DNA of 64,000 nt from Streptomyces sp. YPW6 (GTDB lineage: Bacteria; Actinomycetota; Actinomycetes; Streptomycetales; Streptomycetaceae), in assembly GCF_018866325.1 (NCBI RefSeq), contig NZ_CP076457.1:6855001-6919000 (forward strand), given 5' to 3'. A program made the position numbers and the translations under genes. Shown in pieces: positions 32,398 to 43,404 of the stretch (position 1 is the first letter of the stretch; each line of letters opens with the position of its first letter). The notes beneath the pieces are model-generated. The model saw nothing but the letters and a program-made list of their open reading frames with translations. It was not told the origin of the DNA and ran no database searches.

Positions 32398-35300
32398 TCA
32401 GCAGTAGCTCGGGCCGGCGATGGACGGTATGGCGCAGGTTGCGACACCCGCGCTGCCCCCGACGACGAATTCCGTACCGCGGACGAACGGATCACGGCCA
32501 GGCGCCGCGTGCCTGCCTCTTCCCGCTGCGTGGCGACCTCTGGACAGGTACTCGGTGATTCGTCCTGAGTTTACGCCCGCCTTCCAGGACATTGCGGCGG
32601 CGGCTCCGGCGCCCAGACCGACCGTGCCCATGAGCAGGTTGTTCGAGAACTGTTCTCCTGCGTAGTCCAGCCCGTGCGTCTTCAAGTCCGCCAGTGCCTT
32701 GGCGGTGATCACCACGGCGGCGGCCAGGGCACAGATCCCGAGTGAGACGAAGCAGGCCGCGAAGGCAGCAACATCGGCGATGGTCCGCCAGTTGTCACCG
32801 ACCCACTGGCCGAACGCGGAGTCTCTGACGCTGCCCCAGGCGTTGCTGACGTTGTCCTTCGTGTTGTCCCAGGCGTTGCTGAAGTTGCCCTTCATCAGGC
32901 TGACCCAGACGCCGTCCTTCTTGCGCTGTTCTCGGTCCGCCTTGGCCTTGGCCTCGTCGAGGGCTTTCTGGCGGTCGTCGCGCTGCTGTGCGGCGCGCTG
33001 CTGGGCGTGGTTGTCGTCGATGAGGTAGTGGGTGGGGTTGGCCTGGTAGGCCGCGTACTTCTTCTGGGACTCGGGGTCGGACTTGGGTGTCTGCTTCCAG
33101 TTCCACTTGCCGTTGTCGTAGGTGTACCCGGCGTCCATGCCGCGGTCCTTGGCCCACTGGTTGTCACGGTCGATGCCCTCGCCGGTGGGGCCGAGCGGGC
33201 GGAGTCCGTCCGGGTCGGAGAAGGTGACCGGGGAGTTGTTGGCGTAGCTGTAGCCGTTCAGCGACTGGGGCTGGTCGAGGGCGAGGAGCGGGTCGACGCT
33301 GATGAACTGGCCGGTCGACGGGTCGTACTCGCGTGCCCCGATGTGGGTCAGACCTGTGCGCTTGTCGGCCGTGTTGCCGAGGAAGCCGCTGTCCGTGGGC
33401 CAGTCGCCGCCCGTGGTGGTGCCACGGTGAGCGCCGAACGGGGTGCTGCGGCGCTTGAGCGGAGCTTGGGTGTCGGAGGCGATCGCCAGGGATTGTGTGC
33501 CGTGGTGGTCGCCCGCGAGGTAGAACAGCTTGTGTGTGCCCGACTCATTGGTGCGGACGGCGATGGTCTGGCCGGCCGCGTCGTAGGTGCGCTTGGCCCA
33601 GGTGGTGCCGTCGGCCTTGAGGTGCAGTTCGGTGGCCCCGAGGTGGAGGACCCGCTCGCCGCTCTCGGTGGCGCGGATCAGCAGGGTGCCGTCGGCGTCG
33701 TAGAGGTAGTCGGTGTCCTTCCCGCTCTCGGTGACCTTGGTGAGCTTGCCCTCGGGCGACCAGGCGAGGTCCTGGCTGCCGGTCGTACCGGGGCGCTTGG
33801 TGGTGTTGCCGGTGGCGTCGTACGCGTAGCCGGGGGTGAACAGCGCGCAGCCGTTGCTGCTGGTGCCGGTGAGGGTATGGGGCTTCGCACCGGTGTAGCA
33901 GTAGTCGGTGGCGGTGACTCCCGCGGCGGTGTGCTGCGTCTGGCGGGTGCGCTGTCCCGCGTCGTTGTACGACCAGCTGGTCCAGTAGGGTGCTGGGCCG
34001 CCGAGGGCGGTGGCGCTGCGGGTGTCCGAGCACTTCTGCGATGACGGGGTCCAGGCCTCGGTGAGGCGGCGGTGGCCGTCGTGGGCGAAGCACTGGGTCT
34101 CGGCGGCGGCGCTGCCGCCGAGCGTGGTCGGGTCGGCGATGGAGGTGATGTTGCCGGCGTCGTCGAAGCCGTAGGTCAGGTCCTGCAGCATGTAGGGGTG
34201 CGTCTGGTCCGTGACGTGGCTGCGGGTGAGTCGGCCGGTGCCCTGTTCGTAGGTGTTGGTGACGTAGACGTTCTTGGCGCCCGAGCCGCCGGTGCCGAGT
34301 GTGAGTTGCTGCACCTGGCCCAGGGCCGAGTAGTCGGCGGCCCGCAGGTAGCCGGTGGTGCCGGTGACCGAGGTGACGTTGCCGAGGCCGTTGTAGCCGT
34401 AGTCGACGATCTCGGAGGGCAGCCCGCCGAGCGCCGGTTCGGAGCTGTTCTGCAGAGTGCCGTCGATGTTGTAGTAGCTGGTGAAGTCGACGGTCGCGGG
34501 AGCGCCTGCGGTGACGAGCGGGTCGTTCGACGGCAGCGTGAGGCGGGTTCCGGTCGGCCGGGACAGGCTGTCGTAGGCCGTGACGGACTTGGTGTACGCG
34601 GCGCCGGTCTTGCCGCCGACGTAGCGGGTCGTGCTGTCGGGCAGGCCCTTGAAAACGCCGTCGTAGGTGCGGGCGGTCAGCTGGTTGGCGTCGGTCTTGG
34701 AGCCCTTCCAGGTGCCGGTCTCGCGGCCCAGCTCGTCATAGGCGGTCACGACGGCCGTGCCACGGGCGTCCGTGGTCTTGACGGGTTGGTCGAGGGCGTC
34801 GTACGCGGTCGTCGAGGTGCCCTTGTCCGGGTCTCCGGTGGTGGTCTGGCGGCCGAACAGGTCGTAGCCGTACGTCCACTTGGCGCCGTCGGGGCCGGTG
34901 ATGGACCTCTTCTTGTCGTCGAGGGTGTAGGTGTACTTCACCGAGGCGTAGCCGTTGCCGAGCGTGCCGCCGTACTGGGGGTCGGCGGGGCTGGTGGACG
35001 TGTACTCGCGGGACTCGACCATCCGTCCGCGGGCGTCGGTGATGGTACGGGTGGCCGTGCCGCCCTGGACGGCGCTGGTGGCGGTGGAGTCACCGGTGTA
35101 GCTCGTCGTGGTGGTCCATTTCTCGACGCCGTAGACGAGAAGCGTGCTGGAGACGGTGCGGCCGGCGCCGTCGAAGACGGTCTCCGTCTGCGTCGGTGCC
35201 TCGCCGTACTCTGCGCGGGTGTACGTCCCGTTCGGCAAGGTGGTGGGGTCGAAGATGTCCGTGTACGTCTCGTGGGCGTGGCCGCGCGAGTCGTAACGGG

Positions 35301-38300
35301 TGTCGGTCAGCAGCCGGCCGCCCTGCGGGGAGGGCGCCTGCGTCTGCAGCGGACGCAGGAGTGCGTCGTACAGCGCGTAGCTGGTGTTGTAGCTCGTGCC
35401 GTCGGCCTTGAGGGACGAGGACGCCACCCACGACGGGGCATTCGCCTGCATCCGGTAGGTGAAGGTGGTGGTCGCTGCCTGGCCCCCGCTCTTGGAGCGG
35501 TTGGGGCCCCAGACGGCGGTCAGTCGGCCGAGGGCGTCGTAGGTGCGCTCGGTCTTTTTCAGGTTCGCGTCGTAGGAGCGGACGGGGACGGCACGCCGCG
35601 GGTCGAGGAAGTCGACTGTGCGGAAGCCCTTGGCGTCGGTCTTGATGGTCCGGGTCAGTGGGCCCGCGGTGGCGGGGGTGTAGGCCGTCGACGAGGTGTG
35701 GCCTGCGGAGTCGGTGGTCGACAGGGTGCGGCCCAGGACGTCGTACGTCTCGGTGGCGAGCGTCTGCCAACTCGGCGCGCCGGTGCTGGTGTAGCTCTTG
35801 GCGCGGCCGGTCCAGGTGGCGAGGCCCTTGGTGGGGGTCTGGTCCTCGGTCCAGGTGGTGGCGTTCGGGTCGTCGTAGACGGTAGCGGTGTCGGAGAGGA
35901 CGTCGCCGCGGGTGCCGGTGTCGGCGGGCAGGTCGAGGTCGGCGTCGTCGACGGTGCACTTCTCGCCCACGGTGCGGCTGCGGGAGACCAGGTCGGTCAG
36001 TCCGGCAGCGGTGTTGCGGGCGTACCAGGTGCGGGTGCAGGTCTCGTCCCCGGCGGTGCCGTACAGGCCGGAGTCGTAGACGGTGACCGGCATGCCGTAG
36101 CCGTCGAAGGTGGTCTGGACGGCCCGGCGGCGCCAGGAGTCCGAGGCGGTCAGATACGTGTAGGTGGTGGTCTGCTTTGTGCGGACGTACCGGGCGACGT
36201 GGTCGGCGGAGTCCGGTACGCCGGTCTGGCGCGCGGTCTCCTTGGACCAGGGCTGGTTCGCGGTGACCGAGATCGGCTGGGTGCCGTTGTAGACGACCTT
36301 CTCGCGCAGCTGTCCGGAGTACTGGTCGCTGTCGGTGAGGGTGGCGAGGCCGACCGAGGGAGTGGTCAGCGGTGCGAGCTTCACCGACTTGGTGGTGCCG
36401 TCCTTGTTCTTGTCGCCGTTCATGCCCTGCATGTACAGGGAGACTGTCTTGTGCTGCGGCTGAGTGGTGCCCTTCGCGCCGCTGTGGACGGTGACCTGGC
36501 GGTAGCCGCGCCAGTCGGACCAGGTGCGCTCGGCCTTCGGGGTGAAGGGGGAGTCGCTGTGGTGCCAGGCGGCGCCCGCGTAGGAGTAGGAGTTTTCGAC
36601 CGTCTCGTTGTGACCGGCCGGATCGGAGGTGGTCACGGCGAGGACGCGGTACTTGTGGAACCAGTCGATGGAGGCTTCCTGTGCGCCGTTGATGTTCCAG
36701 TACTGCGGGTAGCAGTTGCGGCTGTTGGTGTCCTCGGCGGCACCGAGGACCTCGCTGCGGACGCACTCGGGTGCGGACAGGGTGACCGTGGTGATGGCGC
36801 CGGTCTCGGAGGTGACGGTGGAGATCCTGGGCCGGGTCAGCGGCAGGATGTCGTCGGTGGCGTCCACCCGGTTGGGCAGCAGCTGGTAGGTGAAGGTGAC
36901 GGGAGTCACGGCCTTGGCGGTGCCGGCCTTGGCGGTGCGCTGGAGCGACTTCAGGGTCAGCACCTGATCGGAGGAATCGCCGATGTCACCTCCGTCGAGG
37001 TACTGCTGGGTGAGCTTCCAGGAGTCGACCGGATCGTAGGCGGTGGTCGAGGCGTTCCAGGTGAAGGTGTTGACGCCGGTCAGCCGCTTGCGGGAGAAGA
37101 AGGAAGGCGAGGTCGTGTAGCAGTCGGCGGCGTCCTTGGCGCAGAGCGCGTCGAAGGGGACGTCCGGCCAGTTCTCGGCGGTCGCCTCGGTCAGCGTGCC
37201 GCAGTCGGCGGCGGTGCAGCGCTCGGCGTGCGCGAACGTGACCTTCGCGTCGGCCTTGTCGGTGAACAGGGCGTCGGCGCGGAGACCGTACTGGATCTCC
37301 TTCAGGTAACCGCCGCGCGTGTAGGACGCGTTCGCCGTGGTCGCCTTGTTGCGGGGGTAGTGGTTGGTCTCGGTGGTGTACCAGTAGGTGGCGGCGTTGC
37401 CGTAGGGGTCCTCGACGTAATCCAGGTTCCAGCGCCAGGCCTGGGTGGCCCAGCGGTCGGCGAACGTGGAGCCCTTGGAGTAGCCGGGCTCGCCGGAGTC
37501 GTCGCCGAACACCGGCACGGTCCACGCGGAGTTGGTGCGCTGGGTGGTGGCGCCGTCGAACTTGTTCAGGCCGAAGACGTACTTCGTACCGTCGCCGGTG
37601 GTGACGGTCCAGTACTCGCCGTTGTCGTCGCCGTTGTCGGCGCCGGTGGAACGGATCACCTTGGACGCGTCGTCGTCGGACAGCCGCCACGCCCCGGTGG
37701 TGGCGTCCTTCACCAGCTTCGAGGACTTGCCGTTCAGCACCAGGCTGGCGTTGTCGTACTTCCAGCACTGGTCGTACAAGCCGCTGTGGCCGTCCTTGTC
37801 GCAGCTGCCGTAGGCCCGCTCGACGTAGGACTCGGTGATGCTGAAGCCCTCACCGGTCGCGCTGCCCTGGTTGTTGCTGGTGGCGGTGCGTCCGTCGATG
37901 CTGCCCGAGTCGTAGGAGAGGGAGAGCGACGGGGCGGGTCCGGCGGCCGCCGAAGGCAGCGGGAAGTCATGGGACCAGGAGAACGATCCCGAACTCTTGC
38001 CGGCCTCCCACGACGATGAAGCCGCCAGCGGGGTGGCTGCGTAGTTTCCTGTTCCGGACGCGGACGGGCCCGAGCCGCCGGAAGCGGTCAGGGCGAAAAC
38101 GGAGCCGCTCTCGACGCTCTGCGTGGACACACCGCCCACGTCGGCGCGGTCGAGCGAAACGGCCGCTGTCAGGGTGTGCGCGGAGAGATCGTTGGCAGAC
38201 TTCACGGGGGTCTGCGCCCGGCACTTCGCCTTCTCCGGCGTGGTCAGCGCACAGTCGGGAAGCTGGACGAGCCGGAGCCGGCCGCCCCAGCCGCCGCCCA

Positions 38301-38859
38301 CGGCGCTGGCGATGGTGCGGTAGTCGATGCGTAGATCGGCCTGGCCGGGCTTCTCGGCGGCGGCGGTCAGCAGGACGCCGGTGATGCCGACACGCCGGGA
38401 CGCGTCCTGGTCCAGCACCGTCACCTCGACGGCGCCGCCGGCGTTCTTCGCGCTGGTCTTGTTCTTGCCGGCGGAGACACTGACGGGCAGTCCGCCCGGC
38501 TTGGCGGCGCCGGACTCGCCCGGGACGAGGTCGACGGTCGCCTTTCCGCCGGAGGGCCAGGAGGCCCTGCGTTCGGCCGATGCCTTGCGGGCGAGTGTGC
38601 CGTCCGCCTTCCTCTCCTTGGCCACGCGCGCGCGGTCCTTCTTCGCCCCGCGCCCGGACACCTCCTCGACCTTGCTCGGCCGGGTGTCCGGCACATCGGG
38701 ACGGCCGAGGGCCTCCGCTGCCGCGGCAACCGGGGTCAGACCGGCCGGGATGGCGAGCAACAGCGACAGGACGGTCGCCACCGGTCGGGCCCGGAAGCGG
38801 GCTCTGCGCCGCTCCGTTCTGCCCGGTGGCCTCGTCGGAGCGGGTATGCCGAATGTCAT
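32398..38859 (-). CDS. Giant secreted RHS/YD-repeat toxin (WapA-like)
   Basis: A 2153-residue secreted polymorphic toxin. A long Arg-rich signal region (RRRARFRARP followed by VATVLSLLLAIPAGLTPVAAAA) is followed by an N-terminal cell-wall-associated part. Dozens of YD repeats come next (YDALGR, YDLFGRQ, YNGLGNVTSV). The RHS core ends near residue 1886 with REYDPSTGQFISVDPL...YANNSPVTFSDPDGL, the point at which the variable tip begins. The tip of about 265 residues has a charged helical stretch (KALDEAKAKADREQRKKDG) and three hydrophobic segments (TIADVAAFAACFVSLGICAL, NNLLMGTVGLGAGAAAAMSW, VVGGSAGVATCAIPSIAG). No nuclease motif is visible, so a membrane-acting toxin is plausible. ATG 38859 has AAGAAGG upstream. 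Confidence 0.92.
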   Translation of the reverse strand: MTFGIPAPTRPPGRTERRRARFRARPVATVLSLLLAIPAGLTPVAAAAEALGRPDVPDTRPSKVEEVSGRGAKKDRARVAKERKADGTLARKASAERRASWPSGGKATVDLVPGESGAAKPGGLPVSVSAGKNKTSAKNAGGAVEVTVLDQDASRRVGITGVLLTAAAEKPGQADLRIDYRTIASAVGGGWGGRLRLVQLPDCALTTPEKAKCRAQTPVKSANDLSAHTLTAAVSLDRADVGGVSTQSVESGSVFALTASGGSGPSASGTGNYAATPLAASSSWEAGKSSGSFSWSHDFPLPSAAAGPAPSLSLSYDSGSIDGRTATSNNQGSATGEGFSITESYVERAYGSCDKDGHSGLYDQCWKYDNASLVLNGKSSKLVKDATTGAWRLSDDDASKVIRSTGADNGDDNGEYWTVTTGDGTKYVFGLNKFDGATTQRTNSAWTVPVFGDDSGEPGYSKGSTFADRWATQAWRWNLDYVEDPYGNAATYWYTTETNHYPRNKATTANASYTRGGYLKEIQYGLRADALFTDKADAKVTFAHAERCTAADCGTLTEATAENWPDVPFDALCAKDAADCYTTSPSFFSRKRLTGVNTFTWNASTTAYDPVDSWKLTQQYLDGGDIGDSSDQVLTLKSLQRTAKAGTAKAVTPVTFTYQLLPNRVDATDDILPLTRPRISTVTSETGAITTVTLSAPECVRSEVLGAAEDTNSRNCYPQYWNINGAQEASIDWFHKYRVLAVTTSDPAGHNETVENSYSYAGAAWHHSDSPFTPKAERTWSDWRGYRQVTVHSGAKGTTQPQHKTVSLYMQGMNGDKNKDGTTKSVKLAPLTTPSVGLATLTDSDQYSGQLREKVVYNGTQPISVTANQPWSKETARQTGVPDSADHVARYVRTKQTTTYTYLTASDSWRRRAVQTTFDGYGMPVTVYDSGLYGTAGDETCTRTWYARNTAAGLTDLVSRSRTVGEKCTVDDADLDLPADTGTRGDVLSDTATVYDDPNATTWTEDQTPTKGLATWTGRAKSYTSTGAPSWQTLATETYDVLGRTLSTTDSAGHTSSTAYTPATAGPLTRTIKTDAKGFRTVDFLDPRRAVPVRSYDANLKKTERTYDALGRLTAVWGPNRSKSGGQAATTTFTYRMQANAPSWVASSSLKADGTSYNTSYALYDALLRPLQTQAPSPQGGRLLTDTRYDSRGHAHETYTDIFDPTTLPNGTYTRAEYGEAPTQTETVFDGAGRTVSSTLLVYGVEKWTTTTSYTGDSTATSAVQGGTATRTITDARGRMVESREYTSTSPADPQYGGTLGNGYASVKYTYTLDDKKRSITGPDGAKWTYGYDLFGRQTTTGDPDKGTSTTAYDALDQPVKTTDARGTAVVTAYDELGRETGTWKGSKTDANQLTARTYDGVFKGLPDSTTRYVGGKTGAAYTKSVTAYDSLSRPTGTRLTLPSNDPLVTAGAPATVDFTSYYNIDGTLQNSSEPALGGLPSEIVDYGYNGLGNVTSVTGTTGYLRAADYSALGQVQQLTLGTGGSGAKNVYVTNTYEQGTGRLTRSHVTDQTHPYMLQDLTYGFDDAGNITSIADPTTLGGSAAAETQCFAHDGHRRLTEAWTPSSQKCSDTRSATALGGPAPYWTSWSYNDAGQRTRQTQHTAAGVTATDYCYTGAKPHTLTGTSSNGCALFTPGYAYDATGNTTKRPGTTGSQDLAWSPEGKLTKVTESGKDTDYLYDADGTLLIRATESGERVLHLGATELHLKADGTTWAKRTYDAAGQTIAVRTNESGTHKLFYLAGDHHGTQSLAIASDTQAPLKRRSTPFGAHRGTTTGGDWPTDSGFLGNTADKRTGLTHIGAREYDPSTGQFISVDPLLALDQPQSLNGYSYANNSPVTFSDPDGLRPLGPTGEGIDRDNQWAKDRGMDAGYTYDNGKWNWKQTPKSDPESQKKYAAYQANPTHYLIDDNHAQQRAAQQRDDRQKALDEAKAKADREQRKKDGVWVSLMKGNFSNAWDNTKDNVSNAWGSVRDSAFGQWVGDNWRTIADVAAFAACFVSLGICALAAAVVITAKALADLKTHGLDYAGEQFSNNLLMGTVGLGAGAAAAMSWKAGVNSGRITEYLSRGRHAAGRGRHAAPGRDPFVRGTEFVVGGSAGVATCAIPSIAGPSYC

Positions 38860-39009
38860 GAGTGCCTTCTTCGTCAGGTCCCTGAAGCGGGGGACGACAG
38901 GTGGAGTCGGCGGCAGGCGCAGCGTGCGCGGACCGGGCGAACCGGAGCAGGCCCGACCTGGGCCTGCCGCAGGGGCGTACCGCCGAGGCTGTGCATGGGG
39001 TACGCAGCC

Positions 39010-39046
39010 CCTCGAGGGGCCGTCGGACGACGACGGCCCTTCGAGG
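39010..39046 (-). terminator. Terminator between the LamG gene and the RHS gene
   Basis: CCTCGAGGGGCCGTCG (39010-39025) pairs with CGACGGCCCTTCGAGG (39031-39046), 15 of 16 bp, around a 5-nt loop. It starts just after the stop at 39051, which supports 39051 as the original end of the LamG gene. Confidence 0.75.
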
Positions 39047-39050
39047 AGGG

Positions 39051-42000
39051 TCAGTCGCCGATGAACTCGGTGATCTGCGTCGGCGAGGCCATGGCACCGG
39101 CCCACACACGCAGGTCCGTCAGGCGGGCAGGCAGGTGGTGCTGCCAGGAGCCGTCGTCGAACGCCGTGCCGACGGCGAACTCGCCGGAGCCGGGCGCCGG
39201 GGTGAACGGGGCGGCGTCGCCCTGGCGGTTGTGACCGAGGTACAGGCCGACCTTCGGTTCTCCGCCGTCATGGGTGTCGAACACACCGGTCAGCCGGACC
39301 GGGCTGTCGAGCGCAGCGGGGGCGCTCGACGCCGCCGAGGTGAGGGTGCCGTCACTGTTGAGACGTCCGAAGTGCCATGTGCCGACCGGGACCGTGCGCT
39401 CCTCGAAGGTCTCCTCGTCGAGGACCGTCTCCTTGCCTGTCAGCTTGAACCACAGGCCCCAGCGGAGCCGTCGGCGGTGCGCTGGCCGAGTACCTGGCCG
39501 GTGTACCCGACGTTCTTGGCCGACAGTGCGGCACTGTCGAGTTCGGCCAGGGTGGTGACGGTGAACGAACCCGTGTCGTCCACCACCGGCCCGGGGGCTG
39601 TACCCGCGTCGTCCGTGCCGTCGAGCACTATCTGGCCGCCGGAGACGGTGGCCCCGCCGGAGAGGGTCAGGGTGCGCCCGTAGCCGGAGGCGCCGTCCGG
39701 GACGGTGGTGCCGCTGCCCTGGGCGGCCGACCAGTCGGCCACCAGCTCGGCGCCGGCGAAACCGTCGGAGGTGAGCAGCTTCGCCTCGTCGGCGATCTCG
39801 GCGGCGCTCAGCGTCCGCTGCCAGACGGCCACCTCGTCGATGGATCCGAGAGCAGGGTCGGTGTACACGTCCGACCAGAGGACGCGGCCGATCTGGAGTG
39901 GCCCCGTGGAGGCCCAGGCGGTCGTGTAGGGGGCGGTGCCCTGCAGCCGGCCGTTGACGTAGAGGGCCACGGTCTTGGCCGTCGCGTCGTACACGCCGGT
40001 CAGATGGGTCCACACGCCCAGGGTGGCAGGGGCTGAGGACTTCACCCGACTGTAGGCCCAACTGCCGTCCTTGGGAGCGTCGTTGTCGACTGCCCGGAAG
40101 GTCCACGCACCGCCGCTCTGCTCGTAGCCGAGGTAGAACAGGCTGCGGTGGGTGCCGTTCTGGCTGACGAACGTGCGGTTGCGGCCGGTCTGATCCATGC
40201 GGACCCAGGCGGAGACGGTGTAGGAGGAGCGGGTCTCCAGGACCTGGCCGGAGCTGGCCGCGTACCCGCCGCTGCCGTTGAGGGCGAGGCCCCTGTCCGT
40301 GACCGGCGCGGGCAGCTTCGTGCCGTCGGCATCGTGGGTGACCAGCCCGCGCCGACCGCGGTCGTCGCGGGTGGCGGCACCGCCCAGGGACGCGTCATGG
40401 CCGGCGGCAGTGGCGTCCAGCGCGGTGCCGGCGGACTCGTCGAAGTGGTACCGCGCGACGGGGCCGGCGCCCGCGGCGACCAGGAAGTCCACCACGTTCT
40501 CCGCACCCCAGCGACCCAGGCCGTCCTTGGCCTGCACGTAAATCCGGTAGGTACCCGAGCGGTCCGGGGTGACCGTGGCGGTCACCGTGGCTCCGCTCAG
40601 TGGCGTCCAGCCGGAGGTCTGCGTCAGCCGGTACTGGTACGCGACGATGTCGGTGTCCCCGGTCGCCGGAGCGAAGCCGAAGGTCCCCTTGGCTCCCGGC
40701 CCGCCCGCCGCCTGGCAGGTGTTGGTGGTGCACTCGCTGTACGGCGCGCCGAACGTGATCTTCGGTGCCTTGGGGGCGGTCGGGTCGACCTGGAAGTAGC
40801 ACCAGCCGGTGGTCGAGGCGTTCGACGGGCCGGCCAGGTAGTCCGTCCCATTGTCGTAGTACGAGCGAGTCCAGGCCCGGTAGCGGTAGAGCTTGCCCTC
40901 ACTCAGTGTCGACCACGACAGCGTCTGCTTGACGTTGTCGCCCACGAAGCCACTGGTCGGCCGCAGTTCGCCGTTGCCCGCCGGGGTGTCGGACCAGGTG
41001 CCGTCGCTGTTCTTGTGGTCGACGTCGTAGAAGATCCGCAGCTTGGCACCGGACTCGCCGCCCGCCTTGGTCTGCGGGGTGGCCGTCAGGGCCGGGGTCG
41101 GGTCGGAGACGATCGAGGGAGCGGACTCGCTGGTCGAACACACCTGTCCGGTGCCGGCGACCACACCGATGTTGCTCGGCTTGTCCGGCAGGCCGACGTA
41201 CGTGATGGCGAGCACGGCGTCGTTCTTGAAGCGCTTCCAGGCGGAAGTGTCGGACTCGTCATGCGCTCGCAGCTCCAGGGTGAGCCGGGAGAACTTGCCC
41301 GCGGCGAAGTCCCGCACCGTCGGGGTGAGATTCTCGTTGGTCTCCTTCGGATTGTCGTTGAACTCGATGGCCGCCGCCGGCTGCGAGGGGCTGCACGCCG
41401 TGCCCCGCCCGGCCGAGACGTGCCGGTCGACCATCCAGTCCAGTTCCTTGGGTCGTGACGACCAGGTCGTGGACGCGGAGATGTTGTTCGTACGGACCAG
41501 GTCAACCCAGCGGGCGTCACAGGTGAACGACCAGGTCTCCGTGGCACGGAACGTGGCGTCCAGGACCTGCTTGCCCTTGAGGTTGGCGGGCGAGAACTCG
41601 AAGTACAGCCTCTGGACATAGCCGGGGCCGCAGTAGTAGCCGCTCCAGGTGCCGCACTTACCCACGCCCGCGCCGCGGCCGTCCGAACCGTTGCCCCAGC
41701 CGTACGATTCGTAGCCGTCGGAGCGCAGAAGTGTGCGCTCCGACTCTCCCCACGTCACCGTCGGGTCGATGTACAGGGGGTACTGATCGGGAGTCGTCTC
41801 GCGGATCAGTTCCGGATCGGGGACGACCGACACCGAGTCCCGGTCGATGCTCGTCTCCATGTCCGCGACGAGGTCGCCCTGGCCCGGCTGCTGCGAGCGG
41901 TCGACGTACCCCTCGCCCGAGTGCCCGCCCTCCGTACCGGTGGTCGAGGGGCCGGTCGGCCCTTCAGCCGGGGCCGGGGCCGATCGGAGGATTGCCGGAC

Positions 42001-42784
42001 TGGAGGAGGCATCGGCCAGTCCTGCGGAGTTCCACATCTGCGCGGCGGGGGCGCGGAACACCGTGCGCCCCAACTCGTCGGTCGCGGCCATGGTCTCACC
42101 CGGCATGCCGCGCACGGTCAGGCCATCAGCCTTGAGCCCGTATTCGATCTCACGGAGCTTCGGATTGCTCGCCGCCTCGGGAGTTCTGACCACCAGGACC
42201 TGGCGGAACCCCTCCACGGTGGCAGTCATCTTGAGGTCCACGTCCGGCAGCACGTTCTTGTAGAGCGCACTCGAACCCTCCAACTCGGGCTCGGGGAGCT
42301 TCCCCGGCCAGCCGAACTGAAGGGAGCGGCCCTGCTTGGAGATCATCACCAGATCGGTGCCGTCGCCGCCGCCGGAGAAGTCGATGTCCACGGCAGCCGC
42401 CTTGGGGGCAACTGAACCGTCCGCCTTGCGGACCAGCGTGTCATCCGGCTCCTGCCAGCCTCCGCCCGGCCTGGCCACGCGGATGGGTACGGACGACTCT
42501 TCAAGAGTGAAGGAGAAGCCGTCCGGGTTGGCATAAGTCGTCGCGCGTTCCGTACGCTCACCGACGACTTCCACACGCTGTCCGGTTTGTTTGGCCTCCG
42601 CGAGAGCCTTGTGCCCCTCCGAGAGGACGGCTTCGTCCGCCGCCGCGGCCGGAGCCCCCGCCAGTGCGGGAAGTCCTCCGATGAGAGCCGCGGCCACCAT
42701 CCCGGCGATCGCGCGTCTGCCGGTGCCGGATCTATCGCCCCGCCGACGGCGAGGCCACCTCCTGGTCACAAGAACTCTCCACAT
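39051..42784 (-). pseudogene. Secreted LamG-domain surface protein, frameshifted near its end
   Basis: The main frame starts at ATG 42784 (GGGTGAG upstream; a TTG start at 42799 is less likely) and runs to 39440. It has a signal peptide (AIAGMVAAALIGGLPALAGA, cleaved before AADEAVLSE), a long DNRLRE/RHS-partner-like N-terminal part and fibronectin-like segments. A laminin-G-like jelly roll (YHFDESAGTALDATAAGHDA to DEVAVWQRTLSAAEIADE) follows. A second LamG domain begins (GSFTVTTLAELDSAALS) but is broken at about 39450-39480; the next frame continues with WGLWFKLTGKETVLDEETF to TDLRVWAGAMASPTQITEF and stops at 39051. Full-length it would be about 1240 residues. It sits upstream of the toxin and may be a wall-associated partner. 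Confidence 0.8.
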
Positions 42785-42885
42785 GTATCGCTCACCCAAA
42801 ACGGAAGCAGAAGCAAAGCCGCTTGATCACCGTCGAGGCAAGTAACAGGGAAGGGAGGTGCCGCACCATGAGGAGTCATGGAAAA

Positions 42886-43404
42886 TCAGGCCATAGAGAC
42901 CGACCCTCCGGTGGAACATTCACGTAGAAGTCGGAGGAGCGGCGACTGTGAACGTTTCCCGCATGCAACGCAACTGACGCGTCGCCATATAGCGGATGAG
43001 AGTTTCGGGGGGACCTGCAAGTCCGACGTCGGACAAGGTGCGGCGGGGAGCTGTTCGTGATGGAAAAGCAACTTTCGCTTCGGAGGGTGTGTCCCTCTGT
43101 GACCAGGCAGACCAGGATCGCCGGTGACCGTCCCGTCCGGGCTTGTGGACGCGCTGGTGAACACGGTGCACCTGGCGATCAACGCGGCCGCCCTGACGTG
43201 GTGGGGTTGCAATGGCACGTCCCCGGTCAGCAGCCGGGGATTCTCCTCCAAGGCCCAGACCCCTCGCTGGCGATAGTGGGGACGGTCGGGCGCCGTCCGG
43301 CGCAGAGCCTCGCCGACCGCATCACAGTCGGCGCCCGGGGCGACCGCGGTGATCAGGTCGTGAACGACCGCGACAGGATCGCGGTGGTCGTGGTCGGGAT
43401 ACAT
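42886..43404 (-). pseudogene. Unrecognised gene remnant
   Basis: A minus-strand frame beginning MYPDHDHRDPVAVVHDL and including RQRGVWALEENPRLLTGDV has normal protein character for about 85 residues, then decays into Cys/Arg-rich nonsense to the stop at 42886. I do not recognise the family. The rest of 42785-43709 shows no intact gene. Confidence 0.35.

Noticed and set aside
34072..38019. A 1315-codon open frame on the plus strand opposite the RHS gene
   Set aside because: Antisense of the YD repeats; Gly/Val-rich with no ribosome site. The RHS reading on the other strand is unmistakable.
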